From Girardinichthys multiradiatus (Eukaryota > Chordata > Actinopteri > Cyprinodontiformes > Goodeidae): DNA of 64,000 nt. The DNA is taken from contig NC_061795.1 of NCBI RefSeq assembly GCF_021462225.1, forward strand, positions 496,001 to 560,000, given 5' to 3'. Shown one piece after another: positions 59,801-64,000 of this stretch. The position numbers and the translations under genes were made by a program. How positions within the stretch are numbered: position 1 is the first letter of the stretch; each line of letters opens with the position of its first letter. The notes under the pieces were generated by a model. That model was not told the DNA's origin, did no database searches, and saw nothing but the letters and a program-made list of their open reading frames with translations.

Positions 59801-60172
59801 AATTATTGTCCTCTAAGAACATTCCCAGTGTGTCTAAGATTTCCCCCATCTGGCTGTTGGATGAGGATCAAGTTGAGAAATTCAGAGATAGTCCTTCATT
59901 ATTGTATCCCCACTGTGCAAAGCTCCCCAACCAATGACAAAATGACCTCTACCATGTTTTAAAGTTGATGCAAAATTAAAAAGCTTCACTGGGACTTATC
60001 CAGACATGCCTCATCATGTCAGCAAAAGCTAAATCTTTATTTCCATTTACCTTGGCAAAAGCTGCAGCTGTCATCTGAACCCTGCCTTCATCGGAGGCAT
60101 AAATCTTCAGATCGTGGCGATAAGTACTGTGCAGACGCAGCAAGCCGCAGCCAGGAAAGCCCGCAAAGTCAC
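35771..60172 (-). CDS. ppip5k1: Inositol hexakisphosphate/diphosphoinositol-pentakisphosphate kinase 1, 3' part (spliced: 14 exons)
   Basis: PPIP5K (VIP) enzymes are cytosolic. An N-terminal ATP-grasp kinase phosphorylates InsP6/5-InsP7 at position 1, and a C-terminal histidine-acid-phosphatase-like domain reverses this. Minus-strand exons in transcript order: 60172-60051, 58058-57882, 57776-57635, 55244-55021, 54881-54754, 54160-54046, 52992-52885, 52774-52658, 52449-52309, 52165-52057, 48660-48472, 45229-45167, 39398-39261, 35871-35771. All phases agree and give 623 residues plus stop. Diagnostic blocks are [73 protein letters not shown] and [14 protein letters not shown]. The tail AGPSSPTT resembles PPIP5K1 rather than PPIP5K2, and adjacency to map1a supports this. 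The kinase half and the RHG motif lie beyond 64 kb. Confidence 0.94.
36000..36760 (+). mobile_element. Tc1-like remnant in the last ppip5k1 intron
   Basis: 'actgtcaagtacagtggtggaggggtgatgatatgggcttgttttc' reads [15 protein letters not shown]. Further on, 'ctacaggacgatcccaaacacag' (DDPKH) and 'caacctgaacc' follow in transposase order. No intact frame. Confidence 0.65.
37620..38400 (-). mobile_element. Tc1-like remnant
   Basis: 'ccacagcatgatgctgccaccaccatgtttcacagtgtgctcagagtgatg' is antisense [10 protein letters not shown]. Later antisense pieces match the linker ('gccagatttttggagagca') and the N-terminal helices ('tcttggtcttcatgaagcgg'). Order agrees with a minus-strand element, with many lesions. 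Confidence 0.7.
38400..39260 (-). other. ppip5k1 intron, largely unrecognised
   Basis: A plus-strand frame at 38376-38672 ends with a Lys/Gln-rich stretch but resembles no family I know. No splice-compatible minus-strand exon was seen. Confidence 0.3.
39261..39398 (-). CDS. ppip5k1: ppip5k1 exon ([27 protein letters not shown])
   Basis: Acceptor 'gtttgaaccgcag', donor 'gtaggt'. Gly is completed, then [45 protein letters not shown] and one G. Human PPIP5K1 has [20 protein letters not shown] in the same place. There is no start codon in frame and the coding strand is minus. Confidence 0.93.
39399..42412 (-). other. ppip5k1 intron, with a faint THAP-like remnant near its end
   Basis: Mostly AT-rich. 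At 41786-42005 on the plus strand the frame VGCNNQ ... [13 protein letters not shown] ... LLRHFKDE loosely follows a THAP-type zinc-finger pattern as found in transposon-derived genes. Resemblance is weak. Confidence 0.3.
42413..42568 (-). CDS. ppip5k1: Candidate ppip5k1 cassette or alternative last exon ([16 protein letters not shown]...)
   Basis: In the 5.8 kb intron after RHPTN lies a 156 bp open segment with acceptor 'catccctcag' and donor 'gtcagc'. The preceding exon leaves one G: G+AG gives Glu, then [51 protein letters not shown] and one G, which joins the next exon's GA to give Gly. It is thus a phase 1-1 exon of 52 codons. If not spliced at its end it reads GQPL and stops (TAG at 42399-42401), so it could also be an alternative terminus. 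I do not recognise the sequence, and nothing like it is in human PPIP5K1 as I remember it. Confidence 0.5.
42955..43790 (-). mobile_element. Tc1-like remnant
   Basis: 'ggctgcaacaacttcagctgcatcaagcg', 'taatgagtcttttacgtcactggggaggaattttgg' and 'gcaattcagaggtggacttgctggtgggcttcagg' are known antisense pieces of a widespread teleost Tc1 element. The remainder is decayed. Confidence 0.7.
44910..45160 (+). pseudogene. Possible Harbinger-associated Myb/SANT-like fragment
   Basis: A plus-strand frame beginning [20 protein letters not shown] contains [15 protein letters not shown]. After a frame change DVINAVKSP follows. This resembles the Myb-like accessory protein of PIF/Harbinger transposons (K..W..i...VNAV). 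It abuts the ppip5k1 exon at 45167 on the other strand. The call is an inference from a short pattern. Confidence 0.3.
45167..45229 (-). CDS. ppip5k1: ppip5k1 exon ([21 protein letters not shown])
   Basis: 63 bp. Acceptor 'cttatctcctcag', donor 'gtatgt'. G+AA gives Glu, then [20 protein letters not shown], and one G of the next codon. Human reads [28 protein letters not shown] looks like a basophilic kinase site, which is an inference. Phase 1 in and out, so the exon is skippable without a frame change. Confidence 0.93.
45230..46830 (-). other. ppip5k1 intron, nothing recognised
   Basis: AT-rich, a short TG run near 45735, no recognised exons or transposon ends. Confidence 0.35.
46985..47295 (+). 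mobile_element. Tc1-like fragment, same family as the copy at 20433-21250
   Basis: 'cctgttccagcaggactctgcaacacatcgcaaagcaaggtccatcaagacatgg' covers the second catalytic Asp region in sense. 'tgatgaattagtgaagag' is near the catalytic Glu. The end 'aaatacctttggcaataaactgta' matches the family terminus. Confidence 0.75.
47296..48471 (-). other. ppip5k1 intron, nothing recognised
   Basis: No convincing exons or repeat ends. Short frames are without family likeness. Confidence 0.3.
48472..48660 (-). CDS. ppip5k1: ppip5k1 exon, C-terminal tail with His run ([24 protein letters not shown])
   Basis: Acceptor 'gtcctcacacag'. A Gly is completed, then [37 protein letters not shown] and [18 protein letters not shown], donor 'gtgttc' leaving one G. 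The core [10 protein letters not shown] is PPIP5K-typical. Six His codons come from a CAC repeat. The following [18 protein letters not shown] segment is absent from the human sequence as I remember it; human has a short KKLPPASLKHRD there. Confidence 0.88.
48811..49560. mobile_element. Tc1-like non-autonomous element, ends visible
   Basis: The left end 'cggtgccttgcaaaactattcacagcccttgaacc' and right end 'agtatgaatacttttacaaggcacttta' are inverted. There is no transposase core inside. The inner part holds an unrelated repeat (49250-49495). Confidence 0.65.
49250..49495 (+). repeat. Common fish dispersed repeat ('catccatccatt ... cacactggacaggtcaccagtctatcac')
   Basis: 'gatggggtgcacactggacaggtcaccagtctatcacaagg', 'acactcatacctaagggtaatta' and 'acccatgcatgcagggggagaac' are the hallmark blocks of a very abundant teleost repeat. 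A shorter relative occurs at 58385-58520. Confidence 0.75.
50500..50600. mobile_element. Tc1-like terminal fragment
   Basis: 'aatccattgaagtttgtggctggggtatgaatacttttgaaaagcacctt' is a degenerate right terminus. Confidence 0.55.
50601..52056 (-). other. ppip5k1 intron with one Tc1-like end
   Basis: 'ggggtataaatagttttgccaggcactata' at 51500-51530 is a Tc1-like terminus. The minus-strand open frame 51571-52029 is Ser/Pro/Leu-rich with no family likeness and is probably chance. Confidence 0.4.
52057..52165 (-). CDS. ppip5k1: ppip5k1 exon, C-terminal tail (VLSETSPN)
   Basis: Acceptor 'ggctgctcttag', donor 'gtcagc', phase 0 in and phase 1 out. Reads [36 protein letters not shown]. Human VLSETSSSRPGGYRLFSSSR and TEMKQSGLG align in the same order. 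Ser-rich and probably disordered. Confidence 0.87.
52309..52449 (-). CDS. ppip5k1: ppip5k1 exon, C-terminal tail ([23 protein letters not shown])
   Basis: Acceptor 'caacacttag', donor 'gtatca', 47 codons in phase 0. Reads [16 protein letters not shown] ... [18 protein letters not shown]. Human PPIP5K1 has NQGSMENL and RRSPLIRNRKAGSMEV in the same order. The frame has no long ORF of its own. Confidence 0.92.
52658..52774 (-). CDS. ppip5k1: ppip5k1 exon ([16 protein letters not shown])
   Basis: 39 codons: [39 protein letters not shown]. Donor 'gtgtgt'. The acceptor is 'gtgagaag' before GAC; 'ggtgag' three bases upstream would add one Lys. Matches PPIP5K1 [17 protein letters not shown] and GFRPASSE. 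Confidence 0.92.
52885..52992 (-). CDS. ppip5k1: ppip5k1 exon, end of phosphatase domain ([22 protein letters not shown])
   Basis: 36 codons, phase 0 both sides: [36 protein letters not shown]. Donor 'gttggt'. The acceptor chosen is 'gtttgtaag' before GAG, to fit the family length between GGLLD and QQW. An AG six bases further (gtgaag before GAC) is a possible alternative. Confidence 0.9.
53013..53790 (-). mobile_element. Tc1-like remnant with both ends
   Basis: Left end 'acccttcatcataagcattcacacccctttataggtta', right end 'aagttaaatagttttgcgaggcactcca'. The middle has antisense [14 protein letters not shown] (Tc1 LDELQRSTAEVGES). Most of the transposase gene is deleted. Confidence 0.7.
54046..54160 (-). 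CDS. ppip5k1: ppip5k1 exon, phosphatase domain ([28 protein letters not shown])
   Basis: Acceptor 'tggtgttcag', donor 'gtgtgt'. One base completes Leu, then [46 protein letters not shown] is the position where ordinary histidine acid phosphatases have a catalytic HD motif. PPIP5K proteins carry HV here, as seen in this copy. Confidence 0.95.
54161..54753 (-). other. ppip5k1 intron, nothing recognised
   Basis: AT-rich, no exon or repeat recognised. Confidence 0.35.
54754..54881 (-). CDS. ppip5k1: ppip5k1 exon, phosphatase domain ([13 protein letters not shown])
   Basis: Acceptor 'aattgctaacag', donor 'gtgaga'. Reads [40 protein letters not shown] and HP, with two bases of a Leu codon at the end. 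No start codon lies in this frame, so it is easily missed by ORF callers. The match to PPIP5K1 [16 protein letters not shown] is direct. Confidence 0.93.
55021..55244 (-). CDS. ppip5k1: ppip5k1 exon, phosphatase domain ([21 protein letters not shown]), GC donor
   Basis: Acceptor 'tttttctacag'. The G of the previous exon plus AT gives Asp, then [40 protein letters not shown], and ends ALADIVIPQ in phase 0. The following intron starts 'gcaaat' instead of GT. The Q is followed in the family by EYGI, which is exactly how the next exon begins, so the GC donor is well supported. Confidence 0.94.
55245..56154 (-). other. ppip5k1 intron, nothing recognised
   Basis: A short GA run ('cagagagagagagagtc') near 55300. 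A GC-richer patch at 55560-55640 has several CpGs but no open exon with fitting phase. Confidence 0.3.
56155..57045 (-). mobile_element. 5'-truncated Rex1-type LINE
   Basis: The minus strand carries the end of a reverse transcriptase: [52 protein letters not shown], then after a deletion with frame change [40 protein letters not shown] and a stop after SLKKPS (56219). The tail 'ggattaataaagtattcttgaat' follows. This combination is typical of Rex1/Babar LINEs in teleosts. Missing sequence near 56757 and loss of the 5' part make it dead. Confidence 0.88.
57050..57634 (-). other. ppip5k1 intron, nothing recognised
   Basis: Apart from the LINE boundary on its right side, no exon or repeat was recognised. 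Confidence 0.3.
57635..57776 (-). CDS. ppip5k1: ppip5k1 exon, phosphatase domain ([13 protein letters not shown])
   Basis: Acceptor 'ttttggtccag', donor 'gtcagt'. Reads [39 protein letters not shown] and RLEDPKSA, ending in phase 1 (a single G). Matches the human block that contains NPVKVCDQVFALIENLTHQI. Confidence 0.93.
57882..58058 (-). CDS. ppip5k1: ppip5k1 exon, phosphatase domain ([16 protein letters not shown])
   Basis: 59 codons, phase 0 at both ends, acceptor 'gtgtccag', donor 'gttatt'. Reads [40 protein letters not shown] and ends QDDYHK. The second position of the donor (gttatt) is weak against the consensus, but homology fixes the boundary. Confidence 0.94.
58385..58525 (+). repeat. 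Fragment of the common fish 'tccatcgtccattcctgcc' repeat
   Basis: 'caatccatcgtccattcctgcctatccg' and 'gggggagagacggggtacactggaccggtca' are diverged blocks of the same type of repeat as at 49250-49495. Confidence 0.55.
58555..58745 (-). pseudogene. PIF/Harbinger nuclease N-terminal fragment
   Basis: The minus strand reads [40 protein letters not shown]. It resembles the Harbinger nuclease block FRDRTDLLA ... FRLPR.VLLELC.ELGP.LQR, from family memory. Surrounding sequence 'cgcacaactttacgcagat' and 'cgcacactttcacgc' fits an old Harbinger insertion. Frame and catalytic part are missing. Confidence 0.45.
59385..59960 (+). mobile_element. LINE C-terminal fragment
   Basis: Plus-strand frames read [13 protein letters not shown], then [26 protein letters not shown] and [10 protein letters not shown] with frame changes. 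These match the region behind the reverse transcriptase of fish LINEs (KAQQRL.FLR, ..WYGNCTA.D.K.LQRVV.TAQ.I.G, RA.RIA.DP.HP). Heavily decayed. Confidence 0.65.
60051..60172 (-). CDS. ppip5k1: ppip5k1 exon, phosphatase domain ([10 protein letters not shown])
   Basis: Acceptor 'caatctttcag' and donor 'gtaaat' on the minus strand. Two bases complete a Gly codon, then [19 protein letters not shown] and [21 protein letters not shown], phase 0 at the end. Nearly identical to human PPIP5K1/2 from family knowledge. Confidence 0.95.
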
Positions 60173-60599
60173 CTGAAAGATTGAGCACAAAGTAGACCAC
60201 ACTTGTTACCTGGCTTGTTTACAACATTGAGATGTAGAGTAAAATCGTTTCTTTTAGGGAGGGCTCAATCAGCAAAGGCAACAGAGAAAATGATGATGTG
60301 TTGATTTCACCTTAAATATCAAATATTCCCCTGATAATATTAAACATCCAGCCCCTAAGCAGGGAAAGCATCACTTTCAGTTCAAATGCAGCAATTTTAA
60401 ACTATTTTAAGTGATTCTGACAAAGTTTGTTTCACTTGAATGTGATTTATGAAGTTTGTACTCTATGTAAAATGAATTGAAAGTGAATAAATGCTGAGGA
60501 AACCTCCTGATTACCCGAGCTCACCCACAGGTTAGATCAAACATTTTAGATTCATTCTTTTCATGCTTTAAATACATCAATTTATGTTAATGCCTTGCC

Positions 60600-60904
60600 T
60601 ACATTTTCATCATCTCAGAACGTTTCCCCCATTTTGTCACTTCAAACTTCACTGCATTTTGGTGCATTAAATGACAGACCAACACAAGCAGCATAATTGT
60701 GAAGTAGAAGGAAAAAAAATGATACGTTTGCTCTGATAATAAAATTTAGTTATTAAAAAACAATTCTCTTCAAAAGTCACCCTCATAAATCTATGTATCC
60801 TGTGAAGGCATCCGAGGTCAGATGAGACCTAAGTTTATTTTTTCTGGCCTGGTTGCAAAAACCCTGCATATTTAACCAACACTGCACATCACCTTCATCA
60901 CAGC
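60600..60904 (+). mobile_element. Older Tc1-like fragment on the left of the intact element
   Basis: 'cattttgtcacttcaaacttcactgcattttggtgcattaaatgacagaccaacacaagcagcataattgtgaag' is Tc1 terminal-type sequence. 'gaggtcagatgagacctaagtttattttttctggcc' corresponds to the first catalytic Asp region. Ends and frame are lost. Confidence 0.55.
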
Positions 60905-60906
60905 TA

Positions 60907-62474
60907 CAGGTCCTTCTCAAAATATTAGCATATTGTGATAAAGTTCATTATTTTCCATAATGTCATGATGAAAATTTAACATTCATATATTTTAGATTCA
61001 TTGCACACTAACTGAAATATTTCAGGTCTTTTATTGTCTTAATACGGAGGATTTTGGCATACAGCTCATGAAAACCCAAAATTCCTATCTCACAAAATTA
61101 GCATATCATTAAAAGGGTCTCTAAACGAGCTATGAACCTAATCATCTGAATCAACGAGTTAACTCTAAACACCTGCAAAAGATTCCTGAGGCCTTTAAAA
61201 CTCCCAGCCTGGTTCATCACTCAAAACCCCAATCATGGGTAAGACTGCCGACCTGACTGCTGTCCAGAAGGCCACTATTGACACCCTCAAGCAAGAGGGT
61301 AAGACACAGAAAGACATTTCTGAACGAATAGGCTGTTCCCAGAGTGCTGTATCAAGGCACCTCAGTGGGAAGTCTGTGGGAAGGAAAAAGTGTGGCAGAA
61401 AACGCTGCACAACGAGAAGAGGTGACCGGACCCTGAGGAAGATTGTGGAGAAGGGCCGATTCCAGACCTTGGGGGACCTGCGGAAGCAGTGGACTGAGTC
61501 TGGAGTAGAAACATCCAGAGCCACCGTGCACAGGCGTGTGCAGGAAATGGGCTACAGGTGCAGCATTCCCCAGACCTGGGCTACAGAGAAGCAGCACTGG
61601 ACTGTTGCTCAGTGGTCCAAAGTACTTTTTTCGGATGAAAGCAAATTCTGCATGTCATTCAGAAATCAAGGTGCCAGAGTCTGGAGGAAGACTGGGGAGA
61701 AGGAAATGCCAAAATGCCAGAAGTCCAGTGTCAAGTACCCACAGTCAGTGATGGTCTGGGGTGCCGTGTCAGCTGCTGGTGTTGGTCCACTGTGTTTTAT
61801 CAAGGGCAGGGTCAATGCAGCTAGCTATCAGGAGATTTTGGAGCACTTCATGCTTCCATCTGCTGAAAAGCTTTATGGAGATGAAGATTTCATTTTTCAG
61901 CACGACCTGGCACCTGCTCACAGTGCCAAAACCTCTGGTAAATGGTTTACTGACCATGGTATCACTGTGCTCAATTGGCCTGCCAACTCTCCTGACCTGA
62001 ACCCCATAGAGAATCTGTGGGATATTGTGAAGAGAACGTTGAGAGACTCAAGACCCAACACTCTGGATGAGCTAAAGGCCGCTATCGAAGCATCCTGGGC
62101 CTCCATAAGACCTCAGCAGTGCCACAGGCTGATTGCCTCCATGCCACGCCGCATTGAAGCAGTCATTTCTGCCAAAGGATTCCCGACCAAGTATTGAGTG
62201 CATAACTGTACATGATTATTTGAAGGTTGACGTTTTTTGTATTAAAAACATTTTTCTTTTATTGGTCGGATGAAATATGCTAATTTTGTGAGATAGGAAT
62301 TTTGGGTTTTCATGAGCTGTATGCCAAAATCATCCATATTAAGACAATAAAAGACCTGAAATATTTCAGTTAGTGTGCAATGAATCTAAAATATATGAAT
62401 GTTAAATTTTCATCATGACATTATGGAAAATAATGAACTTTATCACAATATGCTAATATTTTGAGAAGGACCTG
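60907..62474 (+). mobile_element. Nearly perfect Tc1-like transposon with TA target duplication
   Basis: 1,568 bp. Terminal inverted repeats of about 205 bp begin 'caggtccttctcaaaatattagc' and end with its complement. By eye only a few mismatches separate the two arms, for example 'tacggagga' against 'tatggatga'. TA flanks at 60905-60906 and 62475-62476. The transposase gene lies inside on the plus strand. High arm identity means recent insertion. Confidence 0.95.
61235..62197 (+). CDS. Tc1-like transposase, open frame of 320 residues
   Basis: The enzyme binds its inverted repeats and moves the element by cut and paste. The frame starts MGKTADLTAVQKATIDTL, with a helix-turn-helix (KDISERIGCSQSAVSRHL), a basic GRKKCGRKR segment, and a second DNA-binding part (SRATVHRRVQEMGY). 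The catalytic triad is seen as FSDESK, FQHDLAPAH and SPDLNPIENLW, ending GFPTKY. Family members have about 335-345 residues. Here YRCSIPQ jumps directly to TWATEKQHW, where relatives have a further 14 or so residues (IP..KP.L......RL.WA), so an in-frame loss lies near 61570. No stop or shift otherwise. It sits on the strand opposite to ppip5k1. Confidence 0.92.
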   Translation: MGKTADLTAVQKATIDTLKQEGKTQKDISERIGCSQSAVSRHLSGKSVGRKKCGRKRCTTRRGDRTLRKIVEKGRFQTLGDLRKQWTESGVETSRATVHRRVQEMGYRCSIPQTWATEKQHWTVAQWSKVLFSDESKFCMSFRNQGARVWRKTGEKEMPKCQKSSVKYPQSVMVWGAVSAAGVGPLCFIKGRVNAASYQEILEHFMLPSAEKLYGDEDFIFQHDLAPAHSAKTSGKWFTDHGITVLNWPANSPDLNPIENLWDIVKRTLRDSRPNTLDELKAAIEASWASIRPQQCHRLIASMPRRIEAVISAKGFPTKY

Positions 62475-62476
62475 TA

Positions 62477-63515
62477 TTAGTGCACTCCAAAAACCTGTTT
62501 TTATATAGAAGAGTGGCAAGAAGAAAACCATTGTTAAAAGAAAGGCTAAATAAGTCCCATTTACAACTTTTTTTTGTTGGGCTGCACAATTTATGGCAAA
62601 TTTCTCCCTATCACTACATTACTGCACCCAATATACATAAGAACTGCATGGGCTGCAATAAATGTAAGCTTTAGTGTTTAAGTACCAGACATTCAGCCTC
62701 TCTCTGTCTGCAATATATTTGGTGACACTTGTTTAACACTTCTGGAAGGTTTTAAAAGGTAAAGAGGTGAAGGTGGTGAAGTCATTAAACTACAACTAAT
62801 TTTAACGCCAAAACAGCAGATGTACGCCATAAGCAGGTTTATCTATAAAGCTTTGACACTGAAATATTGAACTTTATATTGAATTGAATTGTTTTTTTCC
62901 CATTAGGTGGATAAATGTTTGCCGTGAACCCAAAGCAGGAAGGCATTTACACTTTGTTTATAGCAGTTCACATTTCACATATCTTTAGCGGATCTTTCTC
63001 CAATATCATTACATATCAAATGTTTTCTTATTATCATGCAGCCCTATTTTTGGGCAACAGGCAGAAATCTATGGCTGCCTGTAAACAACAGCAGCATGTC
63101 ATCCAGATCCGTAGCCACCAATCCTCACAGTGAAACTTCATGGCGGCATCATGCTGTGGGAATGCCTCTTTCCCTCCAGGGAAAACTGGTTAGAAGCTGC
63201 AAAAGAATTGAAACTGGGGCAGAGATTCACCTTCCTTGCAGCAGAACGACAACTATGCTCATACAACCAGAGCTAAGATGAAACGTTATGGATCAATGCA
63301 TAGCCATATGTTAGAATGGCCCAGTCAAAGTCCAGACTTAAAACTAATTAACAATCTGTGGCAAAACTAGAACATTTTGAAAACCATGTATCATTTCCCT
63401 TTTGCTTTACATTTATGTACTACTTAGTGTAAATACTCCTTATAAATGACATTTACGTTTGTGGCTATAACAACACAAAATGAGGGGTATGAGTACTTTT
63501 GTAAAGCACTATCCA
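62477..63515 (+). mobile_element. Older Tc1-like fragments right of the intact element
   Basis: 'agaagagtggcaagaagaaaaccattgttaaaagaaag' reads RVARRKPLLKE. At 63130-63370 'cttcatggcggcatcatgctgtggga' (GGIMLW) and 'cagtcaaagtccagacttaaaact' (SQSPDLK) follow. The right terminus is 'gaggggtatgagtacttttgtaaagcactat'. Frames are lost. Confidence 0.65.
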
Positions 63516-63918
63516 TCTCTGCTGGCTGAAAACTAATGCTAAACCACACTGTTGCTTTGTGTATTTTCCAGTAGCATAACAATATTCCCTGGAGATGTAA
63601 TGTTTTCTTGCCTTATTTGACGTAGAACATGTTGGCGACTTGTCCTAATCTTAAATGCAAGGCAGAATATAGACTAACCCTCAAACGAATCACGTAGAAA
63701 AATAAAGAATGTGGTGGACGGCCTCAGTAGCACGTTAACAATGGCACAAACAACCCACAGCAATCTCAATATAAAACAAACACGAGTTGTAATATGAGAT
63801 TAACCAAAATCACAACGAGGTGAGAAGGAATCAGAACGTGTTAGAGAAAGGAGGGACGGAGGTGCTTAATGGGAGAGGAGTGGCGGAGCTGTGAGAGCCA
63901 GGAAAACCCTCGTCTTAC

Positions 63919-63963
63919 CAAAGTCAACAGGGGACTCGCAGCCGAGGGACCGCCGATTACCGG
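63919..63963 (-). CDS. ppip5k1: Candidate 45-nt ppip5k1 microexon
   Basis: On the minus strand, acceptor 'gtacactactag' and strong donor 'gtaaga' enclose 45 bp that are CpG-rich against AT-rich flanks. Read in the phase needed by the next exon (60172), it gives NRRSLGCESPVDF then G, with two leading bases completing an Ala if the upstream exon ends in one G. Length is a multiple of three and phase is 1-1, so it could be inserted just before [10 protein letters not shown]. The family reads MYPGGQ-GD(Y/F) without any insert here, so this would be an alternative exon. No homologue is remembered. Confidence 0.35.
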
Positions 63964-64000
63964 CTAGTAGTGTACACATAGCAACAACAGGTAAGAAGAG

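Noticed and set aside
1..64000. CRISPR arrays, bacterial operons, phage or toxin genes
   Set aside because: None seen; direct repeats here are microsatellites or transposon ends, and all gene structure is vertebrate.

Overview
The window is nuclear DNA from a ray-finned (teleost) fish. The evidence is vertebrate-type split genes, very many Tc1-like DNA transposons in all stages of decay, a Rex1-type LINE with the teleost tail 'gggattaataaagtat', and AT-rich introns with CA microsatellites. It looks like a percomorph-type genome, but the species cannot be named from sequence alone.

Two host genes lie tail to tail. The left half, plus strand, holds map1a (microtubule-associated protein 1A). 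Five coding exons are visible (3979-4061, 4364-4501, 8157-19509, 19860-20092, 24495-24650), and the first coding exon(s) lie to the left of the window. One exon of 11,353 bp carries nearly the whole protein. The 24.65-29.4 kb region behind the stop holds no gene and probably includes the map1a 3' UTR.

The right half, minus strand, holds the 3' part of ppip5k1, the bifunctional inositol-pyrophosphate kinase/phosphatase. Fourteen exons from 60172 down to the stop at 35771 give 623 residues, and every junction agrees in phase. They cover the second half of the histidine-acid-phosphatase-like domain and the C-terminal tail. The kinase domain and the first half of the phosphatase domain lie beyond 64 kb. 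MAP1A and PPIP5K1 are also neighbours in human (15q15), which supports both calls. The products are not known to act together: one binds microtubules in neurons, the other makes and breaks inositol pyrophosphates.

Nearly everything else is intron or intergenic DNA filled with repeats. There is one almost perfect Tc1 element (60907-62474) with an uninterrupted transposase frame, one frameshifted full-length Tc1 (21895-23524) nested inside an older Tc1, an internally deleted Tc1 derivative (20433-21250), and many fragments. There are also LINE pieces (Rex1 at 56155-57045, L2-like at 31786-32220, another at 59385-59960), a SINE-like repeat, and faint Harbinger- and THAP-like traces.

The most interesting new signals are two unlisted candidate cassette exons in ppip5k1, 156 nt at 42413-42568 and 45 nt at 63919-63963. 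Both are multiples of three and fit the splice phase of their neighbours. Others are a GC-AG intron, a NAGNAG acceptor before the last exon, a histidine run from a trinucleotide repeat, and a greatly lengthened K/E-rich middle in map1a. I found no new defence, viral or toxin system.
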